Notes: generated from the letters alone by a model not told the origin. A stretch of 64,000 nt of DNA from Flavobacteriaceae bacterium (GCA_009886625.1 QXZA01000027.1:64881-128880), one strand, 5' to 3'; shown: positions 1-9,526, counted from the stretch's first letter. Made by a program: numbers and translations.

Positions 1-1
1 A

Positions 2-409
2 TTTAATCTGGCTAACGAGAAAGCTTCAATCGAATTCCAAACATGGTTTAACATATTGTTTGGGAATTATGAGGAATCTAGAATTTCATTGAATTCTCTA
101 AGAGAACTATCTAACAAGCAACTTGAATATAATCCTAATGCTCTTAATGAATATTTTAAATTGTCTGGCTATTTGAATTTAATGGAAGGTAATCCAAAAG
201 AATCAATAGAAGATTATTCTAAATTGAGTAAAGAAATCTTGACTGATGATGGATATCACTATTATTTTTTGGCTTTAGCAAAAAAAGCTGAAGGACAAAA
301 CGAGGAGAGTAAGCAGATTCTGGTTGATCTTGCTAATAATAATTTTGCTACCTGGCAAAATGCAGTCGTTAAAAACTTAGCTAAAGCACAAATAAAAACA
401 AATCTTTAA
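2..409 (+). CDS. TPR-like protein, 3' part (partial)
   Basis: The reading frame is open from base 2, so the gene starts upstream of the window and only the last 135 residues are visible. They are helical and contain two helix pairs of tetratricopeptide type, around LNLMEGNPKESIEDYSKL and ALAKKAEGQNEESKQIL, each with the G/A and bulky-residue spacing of TPR units. No catalytic motif is visible. The stop lies 9 nt before the sensor-phosphatase gene on the same strand, so the two are probably co-transcribed. TPR proteins usually act as protein-binding scaffolds; a role in the neighbouring signalling system is inferred from position only. An internal ATG-like start is unlikely because the frame continues leftwards without a stop. 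Confidence 0.6.
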   Translation, partial: FNLANEKASIEFQTWFNILFGNYEESRISLNSLRELSNKQLEYNPNALNEYFKLSGYLNLMEGNPKESIEDYSKLSKEILTDDGYHYYFLALAKKAEGQNEESKQILVDLANNNFATWQNAVVKNLAKAQIKTNL

Positions 410-418
410 GGTTTCAAA

Positions 419-3400
419 ATGTCAAAATCAATTTTAAAAAGTGTATTCATCTTATTAACATTTGCTTCTGCTTATGGTCAGGTCAAAACTCTTGATTTAC
501 CTATAAGTAACTCAAACATTCATGCAACATTAAAGGCGAGCAATGGAATGTTATGGGTGGGTACAGAAGAAGGGTTGAATTTGATTTATGGTAAAAAAAA
601 GAAAGTCTTTTTTTCTAATATCGAAGACTCATTGAGCATACTGAATTCTGATATACTTAAACTTTCAGAAGGTATTAATAAAGAATTAATAGTGCTAAGC
701 AAAGATGGGTTAAGTATTTTTGACTCCTCCAGCTTTTCATTTTCACAAATTCCACTTGAATCTGAACCTACGGTCTTGCTGTTGAATCCTACCAATAAAA
801 CATTTTGGGTATTTACACGTCAATCTGGGATTTATGTTTTAGATAATGCTTTAAAAACCACCAATCATTTTGAGTTTGACCCTTTAAACCCATTATCAAT
901 ATCAACTTCAAAATTTGAGCAATTTTCTGGATCGGAAATTCTTTTTGATGAAAAATCTGGCAAAACAATAATTGCAACAAAAAATGGATTAAATGTTTAT
1001 GATGAAAAATTAAACGCATTTAAACGCTTTTTCAAAGGAAATAAAACAACATTTACAACCAACAATATTATTGCTATTCTTCCCAGAGAGGACAACAAAA
1101 TTGGGGTGATTACTCAAAACGAGTATGTGGACTTTTATCCTGAAGAAAATCGTTTTGAAAGTGTAATACATTTTGAAACAGCAGTTGAATCTGCACTACT
1201 GATTTCTAGTGATAAGATTCTTCTAAACACAGCTGAAGAAAACATTTTATTATCAAAAAAAACTTCATCCAATAAGCTAAGATTTAAACTTGATCGTAAG
1301 AATGAATTGAAATTCAATCAATTTATTAGAGTGGATGAATATTTATATGTATGGAAAGATAAAGGAAATGAAATAATAAAAACTGACTCTTTATTAAACC
1401 CAATATCAAGCTACAACATTGCCAATTCAATTAATGCGATAGAACATTCACCAAATGATAATCAAATTTATATAAGCACGAATACAGGAGTGGAGATAAT
1501 TTCAGAAACTAGTGCACTTATAAACGATGTTAGGAGTAATGAAGGAGTGCTGTATTTTTCAAATTTCGATAATCAATACATAGCGTTTTATCAAAACGCC
1601 ATTGAAATTGGGGTTTTGAAGCGAAATAAAGGAACTACAAGTTTTATAAAAAGGTATGATAGCGATTTCACAAATATCGCTTTTGATAAATTTGATAAAA
1701 ACATTATTTTAGGAAATGATGACCTCATGTTGTTTGATATCCAAAAAAAACAATTAAAAAAATTTCCTAAAATAAAACCCTATCTTAAAAATGGAATAAT
1801 TAAAAACATCAAAGTAATTGAAAATGATGTTTATTGCGCTTTAGAAAATGGAGTAATTAAAATTAACGCTGAAGTTATATTAAATGATAAAAAAAACATT
1901 AACGAGCAAGATATCGTGTTTTATGAGTATAATGAATTATTAAATCCAGACGTTCCTAGGGGGTTTAATGATATTGAAAAAATAGGAGATAAACTTTATG
2001 TTACAGATGATCAAAGGGGGTTTAGTCTTTATGATAAAGAGTTTTCGAATTTCGAAAAAAGCTTTACCTATAATGGAGATTCTAGTACTTCGCTTGCTTC
2101 ATCATCACCAACAAAACTTTTCTTTGATGAGAATCAAAACATTCTATTCATTGGAACCATAGGAAATGGTTTGTTTAAGTACAATTTAAACGACCAACGT
2201 TTTTCGAAAATTGACATGAAAAATGGACTTTTATCCAATAATATTTTTGACTTTTTAAAAGTAAAAGAACGATTATTTATTCAAACTGGTTCAGGGGTTA
2301 ATTTTATTGAAGATGGAATTGTGAAAAATATCAACAATGAAGATGGGCTAAATATTAGTAGGTTTCATAAAGAATCAATGCATCAATATGAAGATGAAAT
2401 AGTATTGACAGGCTATGATAAAATCCAATCTTTCAAGCTATCGGAACTAGATAAAGAAAAAAATGAATTCAATATAAGTGTTCTAAATATAGTTGGACTA
2501 GATGATGGAAATAACGAAACAAATATTCCAATAGGATATGAAAATACACTAGATTTCGATTACAAAACAAACACTTTAATCTTTGATTTGTTTTCAGACA
2601 GTAATTTCAAGTCAGAACAGATTCACTATTATTTCAAAAGAGGAGAAAATGCAGAGGTGATTTCAAATGGATTTAACAATAAAATTCAATTAAGCGCCTT
2701 CCCTTATTATAATTCTGTTATAGAAATCTACGCGATAGATGGCGATGGTAAAAAGAGCATAAACACGCTACAGTTTACATTCAATAACGCCCCACCCTGG
2801 TGGTTGCGAATAGAAACTATTGTATTGTACGTTATATTATTGATAATACTAATATACACCCTAGTTAAAATTCGCGAAACACAAACAAAAAAGCGCCTCG
2901 AGGGAGAGCGTAAATCGAAAGAATTAGAAGAAGCGAGAGAGTTGCAAAATAGTTTGCTCCCCAAAACAAATCCGACTATCGAAGGATATCAAATTAGCAC
3001 TTATCTCAAATCTGCTACAGAAATAGGTGGTGATTATTATGATTTTTTCTACAAAAAAGGAGAATACTTTTATGCAATCTGTGGAGACGCTACGGGACAT
3101 GGTGTCATTTCAGGAATTATGGTTTCTGTAACCAAAGCTGGTCTAAATGGGATTGCAATGGGTACTCCAAGTAAAATTTTACAACAATTAAATCGAATTG
3201 TAAAGCGAGTAAACTTTGGACGTCTTAGAATGAGTCTAAGTGTTGCAAAACTTAATAAAAATAGTATTGAGCTTAGTTCAGCAGCTATGCCTCCAACTTA
3301 TTACTACAACGCAAAAGCGAAAATAGTAGAAGAAGTTTTAGTCCCTAACCTTCCTTTGGGAGGGATTGAAACAGAGGAGTTTGACAGCATCACTAAAGAA

Positions 3401-3628
3401 TTTAATTCAGACGATGTTATTGTTATGATTTCAGATGGTCTCCCTGAACTACCCAATCCACAGGATGAATTATTAGACTATCCCAAGGTTGAAGATTGTG
3501 TAAAAGCAAATGCACATAAAGATGCAGAAAGCATTAAGGATGCATTAGTTGAATTATCTGATAATTGGGCAGATGGAGTAATGAATCCTGATGATATTAC
3601 AATAGTAGTGGTCAAAAAAGCTTCCTAG
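419..3628 (+). CDS. HTCS-like sensor with SpoIIE/PP2C phosphatase output
   Basis: The 1069-residue protein begins with a signal peptide (about residues 1-20, ending AYGQ). A long extracytoplasmic region of beta-propeller repeats follows (for example MLWVGTEEGLNLIY near residue 42), then a Y_Y_Y-like module around 700-790. One membrane helix starts near residue 795 and leads into a charged coiled coil. The C-terminal 200 residues are a SpoIIE-type PP2C Ser/Thr phosphatase: GGDYYDF (D872), CGDATGHG (D890), MISDGLPEL and PDDITIVVV carry the metal-binding aspartates. The front half is what hybrid two-component systems use to sense ligands, but the kinase is replaced by a phosphatase. Its likely substrate is the phosphorylated STAS protein encoded at 5555-5896. 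The gene ends tail to tail with the cyclase gene, sharing a CTAG. Confidence 0.85.
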   Translation: MSKSILKSVFILLTFASAYGQVKTLDLPISNSNIHATLKASNGMLWVGTEEGLNLIYGKKKKVFFSNIEDSLSILNSDILKLSEGINKELIVLSKDGLSIFDSSSFSFSQIPLESEPTVLLLNPTNKTFWVFTRQSGIYVLDNALKTTNHFEFDPLNPLSISTSKFEQFSGSEILFDEKSGKTIIATKNGLNVYDEKLNAFKRFFKGNKTTFTTNNIIAILPREDNKIGVITQNEYVDFYPEENRFESVIHFETAVESALLISSDKILLNTAEENILLSKKTSSNKLRFKLDRKNELKFNQFIRVDEYLYVWKDKGNEIIKTDSLLNPISSYNIANSINAIEHSPNDNQIYISTNTGVEIISETSALINDVRSNEGVLYFSNFDNQYIAFYQNAIEIGVLKRNKGTTSFIKRYDSDFTNIAFDKFDKNIILGNDDLMLFDIQKKQLKKFPKIKPYLKNGIIKNIKVIENDVYCALENGVIKINAEVILNDKKNINEQDIVFYEYNELLNPDVPRGFNDIEKIGDKLYVTDDQRGFSLYDKEFSNFEKSFTYNGDSSTSLASSSPTKLFFDENQNILFIGTIGNGLFKYNLNDQRFSKIDMKNGLLSNNIFDFLKVKERLFIQTGSGVNFIEDGIVKNINNEDGLNISRFHKESMHQYEDEIVLTGYDKIQSFKLSELDKEKNEFNISVLNIVGLDDGNNETNIPIGYENTLDFDYKTNTLIFDLFSDSNFKSEQIHYYFKRGENAEVISNGFNNKIQLSAFPYYNSVIEIYAIDGDGKKSINTLQFTFNNAPPWWLRIETIVLYVILLIILIYTLVKIRETQTKKRLEGERKSKELEEARELQNSLLPKTNPTIEGYQISTYLKSATEIGGDYYDFFYKKGEYFYAICGDATGHGVISGIMVSVTKAGLNGIAMGTPSKILQQLNRIVKRVNFGRLRMSLSVAKLNKNSIELSSAAMPPTYYYNAKAKIVEEVLVPNLPLGGIETEEFDSITKEFNSDDVIVMISDGLPELPNPQDELLDYPKVEDCVKANAHKDAESIKDALVELSDNWADGVMNPDDITIVVVKKAS

Positions 3629-5550
3629 GTTTCAGCCTTCAAAATCCAATTTGGGATTTCATTCTTCTTTCCTTTTACGTGGATCGGTTTTTGCTCGATG
3701 AAGTTTTCTTTTGAGGATAGTTTTTCGATAACCGAAGAAGAAATAACTATTTCCCCGGGTTTAGCATGCGAACAAAGACGTGCTGCTAAATTTACATGAT
3801 CACCAATAACCGTGTAATTCATTTGTCTTTCTGACCCAATATTTCCACAGACTACTTTCCCGTAATTAATTCCTATTCCAATTTCCAATGCAGGGAAATT
3901 TTGTGATTCCATGTCAATGTTGAACTTTTTTAAAGCTTCAAACATTGCAATTGCAGAATTTACTGCTACTTGTGCATCGTTTTCGTTTTTCAAAGGAACA
4001 CCATATAAGACCATAAGCTCATCACCAATAATTTTGTCTAAGGTCCCGTTATGATTAAAAACTACTTCAATCATTGCGTCAAAATAGTGGTTGAGTAGGT
4101 ACACTACTTCATTAGGCTTCATTTTTTCTGACATTGATGTAAAACCTCGAATATCACAAAAAAGAATACACACTTCATTTTGACTCCCTCCTAACTCAAG
4201 TGAAGTCTCATTCTTAAGTAATTCATCAACAATATTTTCTGAAACATATTTTTTAAAAGTGGACTTAATCTTATTAATTCCAGACAAGTCTTCAAATGAA
4301 AATACCAGTCCAGAAGGAATATTATTTTCATCATATACTGTGGAGAGTGTGAGATTGACTTCATGTGACTCGTCTAATTCATTATCAATCTTTACATTTT
4401 CTTCTTGAAGGATTTTATTGGTATCATTTTCTGCTCTTTCAATTAATTCAACTAAATGTGGGTTTTTCTGAAAAACAATAAAATAATGATTGTTCAGTAT
4501 CGAATCCTCCTCAAAACCAAATATTTTTTTAGCAGAATGATTTACATATTCAACTTCCCCCAAAACATTTATTTTCACAATTCCAGTAGTGATGGAGGTC
4601 ATAATATTATCCACCAGTTTGTTTGAACTCTGAAGCGAATCTATCAATCGAATATTATCATATGCCAAACTCACTTTCTTGGACAAATTATCAAAGAGCC
4701 TAAGTTCCTGTTGTATAAAACGCTCTAGCCCTGACCTACTCTCCTTGTCCGCTAAAAGGATAATTCCCACCAGTTCATTCTGATTGATTAATGGGCTTAT
4801 CAATATGTTCTTTTTCGAAAATTTAAGCAACAGATATTCTTCAGGAGTATCAATAATCAATGCTTTTTTTGTTTCATTAACTACTTTTAATATCCCTTTG
4901 GTTATTCTGATGATTTTGGAAGGTAACTCCTCTTTGGAAAGATTAAAACTTGAACTCACATTAAAGAAATCTGTTTTTGGATCCTTTAATAAAATCATTC
5001 CCTTTGAAGCATTAAGAGTTGATAAAATAGTAATCAAAAGGTTTTCGAAAAGTGCTTCTAGCTCTGAATCTGGCTCATTTATTATGTTAGTCACATCAAT
5101 AAGAGATTCTATTTCCAGTAACTTATAACTTAACTCTTTGTTACGATCACGAAGTTGAATTTCGAGTTTCTTTTTGATGAGTTCACTCTCAATAAACTTT
5201 TTCAAAGCATTTAAAACAACCTTAAGATCCCTAGTAAGCATCTTGTGTGGTAATCTAATATAACCAATGGGTTTGCTTTCAACAACAATAGAAAAAGCCA
5301 TTTCTCTTTTAGCATTTGATGAAACTGTGTTTTGAGTAACTTCTAATAGATGGTCATCAAAAGCAGGGATATTCTCTTCTTTGTTGTGATATAAGAAAGA
5401 AGTTACACCAAGAGATTTAACCAATGTCTTTTTTAAAAAAAAGAAACATTGAATTTCATCAAATTCAGATTGATGAGAGAGAAAATTTATTTTAGCTGAA
5501 AGTGTGGGTTGTTGAATAAATTCAACCAGAAAATCAGCTAAGTTTTTCAT
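3625..5550 (-). CDS. GAF-PAS class IIIb adenylate cyclase
   Basis: A 641-residue soluble protein. Residues 1-130 form a GAF-like region, a short coiled coil follows, then a second GAF-like region (about 150-295), a PAS domain (about 310-420) and a class III nucleotide cyclase domain (455-641). All catalytic residues are visible: metal ligands D466 (CDIRGFT) and D510 (IGDELMVLYG), transition-state N587 and R591 (HVNLAARL), and the purine-selecting pair K506 and T580. Lys plus Thr is the class IIIb adenylate cyclase signature, so cAMP is the expected product. There is no membrane segment or signal peptide. It is third in an operon after the RsbW-like kinase and the STAS protein, with its ATG 4 nt past the STAS stop. 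Control by the STAS/kinase pair is an inference from that order. Confidence 0.87.
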   Translation of the reverse strand: MKNLADFLVEFIQQPTLSAKINFLSHQSEFDEIQCFFFLKKTLVKSLGVTSFLYHNKEENIPAFDDHLLEVTQNTVSSNAKREMAFSIVVESKPIGYIRLPHKMLTRDLKVVLNALKKFIESELIKKKLEIQLRDRNKELSYKLLEIESLIDVTNIINEPDSELEALFENLLITILSTLNASKGMILLKDPKTDFFNVSSSFNLSKEELPSKIIRITKGILKVVNETKKALIIDTPEEYLLLKFSKKNILISPLINQNELVGIILLADKESRSGLERFIQQELRLFDNLSKKVSLAYDNIRLIDSLQSSNKLVDNIMTSITTGIVKINVLGEVEYVNHSAKKIFGFEEDSILNNHYFIVFQKNPHLVELIERAENDTNKILQEENVKIDNELDESHEVNLTLSTVYDENNIPSGLVFSFEDLSGINKIKSTFKKYVSENIVDELLKNETSLELGGSQNEVCILFCDIRGFTSMSEKMKPNEVVYLLNHYFDAMIEVVFNHNGTLDKIIGDELMVLYGVPLKNENDAQVAVNSAIAMFEALKKFNIDMESQNFPALEIGIGINYGKVVCGNIGSERQMNYTVIGDHVNLAARLCSHAKPGEIVISSSVIEKLSSKENFIEQKPIHVKGKKNEIPNWILKAET

Positions 5551-5554
5551 GAAG

Positions 5555-5896
5555 CTAAGACAATTCTTTTATTGCCTCCTCTTGAGATGGATATACAGTA
5601 CAATACTTTGTAAGCCCCATAATTTTAAAAGTCTTTTCTATAATAGGAGCTAAATCACAAAACACTAATTGACCATCTATATCTTGAAGTTGCTCAATCA
5701 ACTCAATCAAAATAGAAGCGCCAATACTATTGACAATTTTAGAGTCTTTTAAATTAATGAGAAATATTTTACTCCCTTCGTCTATGTGTTTTTGGGCAAT
5801 TTGTTGAATCTCTTCCCCTAAATCTTTGTTTAGGTATCCTTCTGTAGCAATAACAACTACGTTTTCTATTGAATTTGTCTGGGTTACTTTACTCAT
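5555..5896 (-). CDS. STAS-domain anti-sigma factor antagonist
   Basis: A 113-residue single-domain STAS protein of the SpoIIAA/RsbV type. The start is placed at the ATG at 5896 (MSKVTQTN), which gives the usual family length and an 8-nt overlap with the kinase gene; an in-frame ATG at 5950 would add 18 residues lying inside the upstream gene. The phosphorylation loop reads VNSIGASIL. Ser57 sits where SpoIIAA has its phosphoserine, but the flanking residues differ from the classical DSSG (Asn before, Ile after). In partner switching the unphosphorylated form binds the kinase and frees the kinase's other partner. The upstream kinase and the facing PP2C phosphatase supply both halves of the cycle. 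Confidence 0.85.
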   Translation of the reverse strand: MSKVTQTNSIENVVVIATEGYLNKDLGEEIQQIAQKHIDEGSKIFLINLKDSKIVNSIGASILIELIEQLQDIDGQLVFCDLAPIIEKTFKIMGLTKYCTVYPSQEEAIKELS

Positions 5897-6314
5897 TATT
5901 GTCCTTTTTTTTAACCATTGTAAGTGTTGTTCCTGTGTGATCTGACTCAAAGTCCACAGAATCCATCAATTCTTTTATCAGCATCAGTCCCCAACCTCTT
6001 TTCCTTTCATTGGTGTTAATTTTATTTTCAATTTCGGGTATCTTGATTTTGGAGGCATCAAACCCCTTACCTTTGTCAATAACTTTAATCGTTAACTCAT
6101 CATCAGAAATAATAAAATGAATATATACTTCATTTTTTGTTTCAGAATGCTCAAAAGCGTTGATACACGCCTCTATTAAGGCCATAGATATTTCACCCGA
6201 TTGTTCATCTGTAAGGCTCATATGCTTAGAAACAACCTCTGAAGTTTGAGTCGCTACTAACTCCATATTTTTTAAAATAGGAAGTTTGAGTTCAACTGTT
6301 GGTGCTTTATTCAT
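5889..6314 (-). CDS. RsbW/SpoIIAB-type Ser/Thr kinase (anti-sigma factor)
   Basis: A 141-residue GHKL-fold protein. The ATP-binding boxes are visible in order: the N box EACINAFEH, the G1 box VIDKGKGFD, the G2-like stretch RGWGLMLIKELMD, and a final GTTLTM. This is the layout of anti-sigma-factor kinases that bind and phosphorylate a STAS antagonist. It is the first gene of a three-gene operon with STAS and the cyclase. The 220-bp divergent gap upstream should hold the promoter, but no clear TAnnTTTG element was found there. Whether its second partner is a sigma factor or the cyclase cannot be read from the window. Confidence 0.85.
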   Translation of the reverse strand: MNKAPTVELKLPILKNMELVATQTSEVVSKHMSLTDEQSGEISMALIEACINAFEHSETKNEVYIHFIISDDELTIKVIDKGKGFDASKIKIPEIENKINTNERKRGWGLMLIKELMDSVDFESDHTGTTLTMVKKKDNNE

Positions 6315-6534
6315 AAGAAAATAAATTTATAGTTTTCTAATAAATCATGAGACCAATAAATTAAAATTTAAATTAAATACCTTGATCTATGATTATACAA
6401 TCAAATATACTAAATTTCATTTTACTCATTACATGTTTTCCAGCATTTGATTTATGTTCAAAATTTAGTTGTAAGTTTAAATTAAATGATTTTTAAAAAG
6501 CCGATTTTTAATTTGTAAAACCTAAAATTCTTCA

Positions 6535-7860
6535 ATGAAAAACCTCTTCCACCTACAGAAACCCAAACTCGTTCCATTCTTCATTCTTTTCTTTTTTATG
6601 TTTGTTCAAAACAGTCAAGGCCAAGGAAATGCTTTTATTTATGGTGATAAATTACCTGATGCCCCAATATTAGCTGCAAGAGGGGAATTCAAAGTAGGAG
6701 TTAAAACTGCTCATTTAATTCATCATGATCAAATTGATATTTTAAACTCTTCGAAGGATAAAGATTCCATTTATGATCGTCCGCTAACTGTTGAAATTTG
6801 GTACCCAGCTTTACTTGCAGAAGGAGAAAATGAAGAAGTAATTTATGAAGATGTAATGGGTAATTTCAATAGCCCAGACAGACCACTGATCCCCTTTACT
6901 TTTAAGGGAAGAGCTTTAAGAGACGCCAAACCCGATAAAACAAATGGTCCTTATCCCCTACTCATTGTTTCTCATGGATATACTGGGTCTCGATATATTA
7001 TGTCTTATTTAACTGAAAATCTAGCTTCAAAAGGATATGTTGTAGTTGCCATCGATCATACCGATTCTACTTTTAGAGATGCAACAGGTTTCAATAGCAC
7101 TCTGTTGAACCGATCCTTAGATGATCTTTTTATATTGAATGAGATCGATCGTTTAAACAAAGAGTCCAACCATTATTTATCAGGAATAGTTAATGTAGAA
7201 AAAACTGGACTTATAGGATATTCAATGGGAGGCTATGGTGCCATTAATATAGCAGGGGGAGGTTACAGTCCTATGGCAACTAGCTTTTTTGCAAGTATGT
7301 CAAAAGGGAATAATGCTCTAAACAAAAGGAAGGTTGGACAAAAAGAATTTATAGAGTCGTTTGACAAAAGAATCAAAGCAATTGTAGCTCTTGCGCCCTG
7401 GGGAATGGAACAAGGTGTGTGGAACGATGAAGGTTTAGCTGGGATTAAAATTCCTACTTTTTATGTTGCTGGTAGTAAGGATGATATTTCAGGATATGAA
7501 AAAGGGATCAAAGCTATTTATGAAGGCGCTGTAAATAGTGAACGTTATCTGTTAACGTATATGAATGCTAGACACAATATTGCGCCAAATCCACCGCCAA
7601 CTGAAGCAAGTGAAGCGGGATTACATTTAGATGAATATTTACGCTATGCTGATTCGGTGTGGGACCAACGTCGTATAAATAACATAAACCAACATTTTAT
7701 TACTGCATTTTTGGGAGTTAAACTTAAAGACAAATCAGACTACACTCAATTTATAGATAGCGAGGTATTATCTAAACAAGAACCTTGGAAAGGCTTTTTA
7801 CCCAGAACTTCTGTTGGTTTAGAATTACGCCATGCAAAAACCAAAGAAATAGAACGCTAA
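6535..7860 (+). CDS. secreted alpha/beta hydrolase (dienelactone hydrolase/PAF-acetylhydrolase-like)
   Basis: A 441-residue protein with an N-terminal signal peptide (hydrophobic stretch about 15-27, cleavage near SQGQG). The alpha/beta hydrolase fold is recognisable from the oxyanion-region sequence LLIVSHGYTGS, the nucleophile elbow GYSMGGYG, a late Asp region (VAGSKDDISG) and a C-terminal His in MNARHNIAP. This is the pattern of chlorophyllase, dienelactone hydrolase and platelet-activating-factor acetylhydrolase-like enzymes that act on esters. The substrate is unknown. It stands alone, transcribed divergently from the signalling operon, and converges with the small secreted protein at 7877-8293. 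Confidence 0.75.
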   Translation: MKNLFHLQKPKLVPFFILFFFMFVQNSQGQGNAFIYGDKLPDAPILAARGEFKVGVKTAHLIHHDQIDILNSSKDKDSIYDRPLTVEIWYPALLAEGENEEVIYEDVMGNFNSPDRPLIPFTFKGRALRDAKPDKTNGPYPLLIVSHGYTGSRYIMSYLTENLASKGYVVVAIDHTDSTFRDATGFNSTLLNRSLDDLFILNEIDRLNKESNHYLSGIVNVEKTGLIGYSMGGYGAINIAGGGYSPMATSFFASMSKGNNALNKRKVGQKEFIESFDKRIKAIVALAPWGMEQGVWNDEGLAGIKIPTFYVAGSKDDISGYEKGIKAIYEGAVNSERYLLTYMNARHNIAPNPPPTEASEAGLHLDEYLRYADSVWDQRRINNINQHFITAFLGVKLKDKSDYTQFIDSEVLSKQEPWKGFLPRTSVGLELRHAKTKEIER

Positions 7861-7876
7861 GTTTTAAAACTAATAC

Positions 7877-8293
7877 TTAGGGCTTAAAGAACTCCTCCTC
7901 CGTTATTTGAATATAATTCTGTAATTGAGTGGGATCAAAGAAAAAATTGAAGGTGTGTTTTTCACCAAAATTAATTACAGTGCGTTCTTTATCTTCAAAA
8001 TAGAAATCTTTAGACTTAAACTGGACATAGAGACGAGTTATTGGAAGATCTTTAAATGTGAATTTCCCATTATTGCGAATGTAAACATGTCTTAAATATT
8101 TTTTGTTTTGATCACGAACTAAAACAATGATATCATGATCAACCTCATTAATCATTTTTAATGACGCATTGGAAACCGAATTGAAGACATCCTCAGGTAA
8201 CCTGGGAGCAAAAGTCTTGTCACCTGTATTTCCTCTCTGGGAAAAAACGAGTGATGACGCTAAAAGAAAAATAAAGATAAGGGTGTTTTTCAT
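7877..8293 (-). CDS. small secreted protein, unknown function
   Basis: A 138-residue protein with a clear signal peptide (MKNTLIFIFLLASSLVFSQ, cleavage after SQ). The mature part alternates short beta strands (DHDIIVLVRDQNKKYLRHVYI, split here by charged turns), which suggests a small beta-sandwich. No known domain was recognised. It is monocistronic, faces the hydrolase gene and lies about 90 nt upstream, in transcription order downstream, of the MFS gene. It is taken as real because of the signal peptide and codon use typical of the neighbours. No function is offered. Confidence 0.6.
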   Translation of the reverse strand: MKNTLIFIFLLASSLVFSQRGNTGDKTFAPRLPEDVFNSVSNASLKMINEVDHDIIVLVRDQNKKYLRHVYIRNNGKFTFKDLPITRLYVQFKSKDFYFEDKERTVINFGEKHTFNFFFDPTQLQNYIQITEEEFFKP

Positions 8294-8386
8294 TTTATTT
8301 ATTTTAAAATTAATACGAACTTTAGTTGAGTTGTATTAATGAAAATTTACATCAAAAATTAAACCATTTTTACAGTAAACTAAAAA

Positions 8387-9526
8387 TTATTGTTTTGCTA
8401 AATAATAAAAAGCCTTTTTGGAAAAATATATTAAAAACAAAGCTGCACATATAAAAAATAAAAAAGCATAGTTTAAATTGAATATATGAGCCAAATAGCC
8501 AATTAAGGGTGGGGCAATTAACACTCCTATAGTTGAATAGGTGCCGACAATTGAAATTGCCATCCCTGGTGCATATTTTTTAGATTGTCCTGCCAATAAA
8601 AAAGCCATGGGAAAAATAGAAGCCACACCAAAACCCGCAATAAAAAACCCTAATAAAGCTGTAAAGAAATAAGGAAATAAAATCAAAATTGTGATGCCTA
8701 AAACAACGATAACAGCACTAATTAAAAATAAATTTGACATCCCCATTTTCATGATGATTCGATCTGTAAAAAAGCGTGAAATAGTCATAGAAATCATAAA
8801 AACCAAAAAACTTAAGGTAAACAATTCTGCATTTACTACTTCCTTAAAATAAACACTGCTCCAATCATAAATACCCCCTTCACAAACCGCAGCACAAAAA
8901 ACAACCAAACCAGTATAAAAAATGAACTTATCTGGCTTGCCAAATTGCAGTTTATTTCCAGTAGCCTCTCTATCGTTTCGTAATAAATAAAAATAGGCTA
9001 CACTTACAATAAGCAAAGAAACAAAAGCAACTGTTCCTAAATGATAGGCCATGCTGATATTTTGATCAATAGCTAGAGTTGCGAAAACCAAACCACAAAG
9101 ACCCCCCAAACTCCAATATCCATGAAATTTCCCGTTAATCTTTTTGGTATATGATTTTTGTAATTGAATCGCCTGAGTATTCATGGATATGTTGATGGCC
9201 CTTAAACCAAGTGCAAAAAAAGCAACTGCCACTATTAAAAACTCAATTTGAGAAGAAACCCCAATACCACACAATGCAAATAAAAAAAGAAGAAAACCAA
9301 AAAACAAGAGATAGCGACTATCAAATTTTGACACTAGCCATGCAGAAAGCGGCAAACCGATAAGGGAACTTATGGGCAGAATAAAGAGAAAACTTCCTAA
9401 CTCTGCATCATTCATGTCAAAAGTATTTTTGATGTTGGGGATTCGAGAGGCCCAGGTCGAAAAACAAAATCCACATAAAAAAAAGAAATAGCCAAGGGCT
9501 CTTCTATTCTGTTTTTTGTTTGTCAT
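8387..9526 (-). CDS. MFS transporter
   Basis: A 379-residue integral membrane protein with about 12 hydrophobic segments and the short loops of the major facilitator superfamily. The loop after helix 2 has VSKFDSRYLLF, a degenerate form of the GxxxDRxGRR signature, and helix 1 carries GYFFFLCGFCFSTWASRIPN. The length is normal for bacterial sugar or drug MFS carriers. The substrate is not evident. Its start is divergent from the Gfo/Idh/MocA oxidoreductase gene, which makes a sugar or sugar-derivative substrate conceivable, but that rests on position only. Confidence 0.8.
   Translation of the reverse strand: MTNKKQNRRALGYFFFLCGFCFSTWASRIPNIKNTFDMNDAELGSFLFILPISSLIGLPLSAWLVSKFDSRYLLFFGFLLFLFALCGIGVSSQIEFLIVAVAFFALGLRAINISMNTQAIQLQKSYTKKINGKFHGYWSLGGLCGLVFATLAIDQNISMAYHLGTVAFVSLLIVSVAYFYLLRNDREATGNKLQFGKPDKFIFYTGLVVFCAAVCEGGIYDWSSVYFKEVVNAELFTLSFLVFMISMTISRFFTDRIIMKMGMSNLFLISAVIVVLGITILILFPYFFTALLGFFIAGFGVASIFPMAFLLAGQSKKYAPGMAISIVGTYSTIGVLIAPPLIGYLAHIFNLNYAFLFFICAALFLIYFSKKAFYYLAKQ

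Noticed and set aside
5897-5950. Longer N-terminus for the STAS protein
   Set aside because: The extra 18 codons lie within the kinase gene; the ATG at 5896 gives the normal domain length.
6315-6534. TTAATTTG near 6509 as a promoter for the hydrolase gene
   Set aside because: It misses the A of TAnnTTTG and no -33 TTG is spaced correctly.
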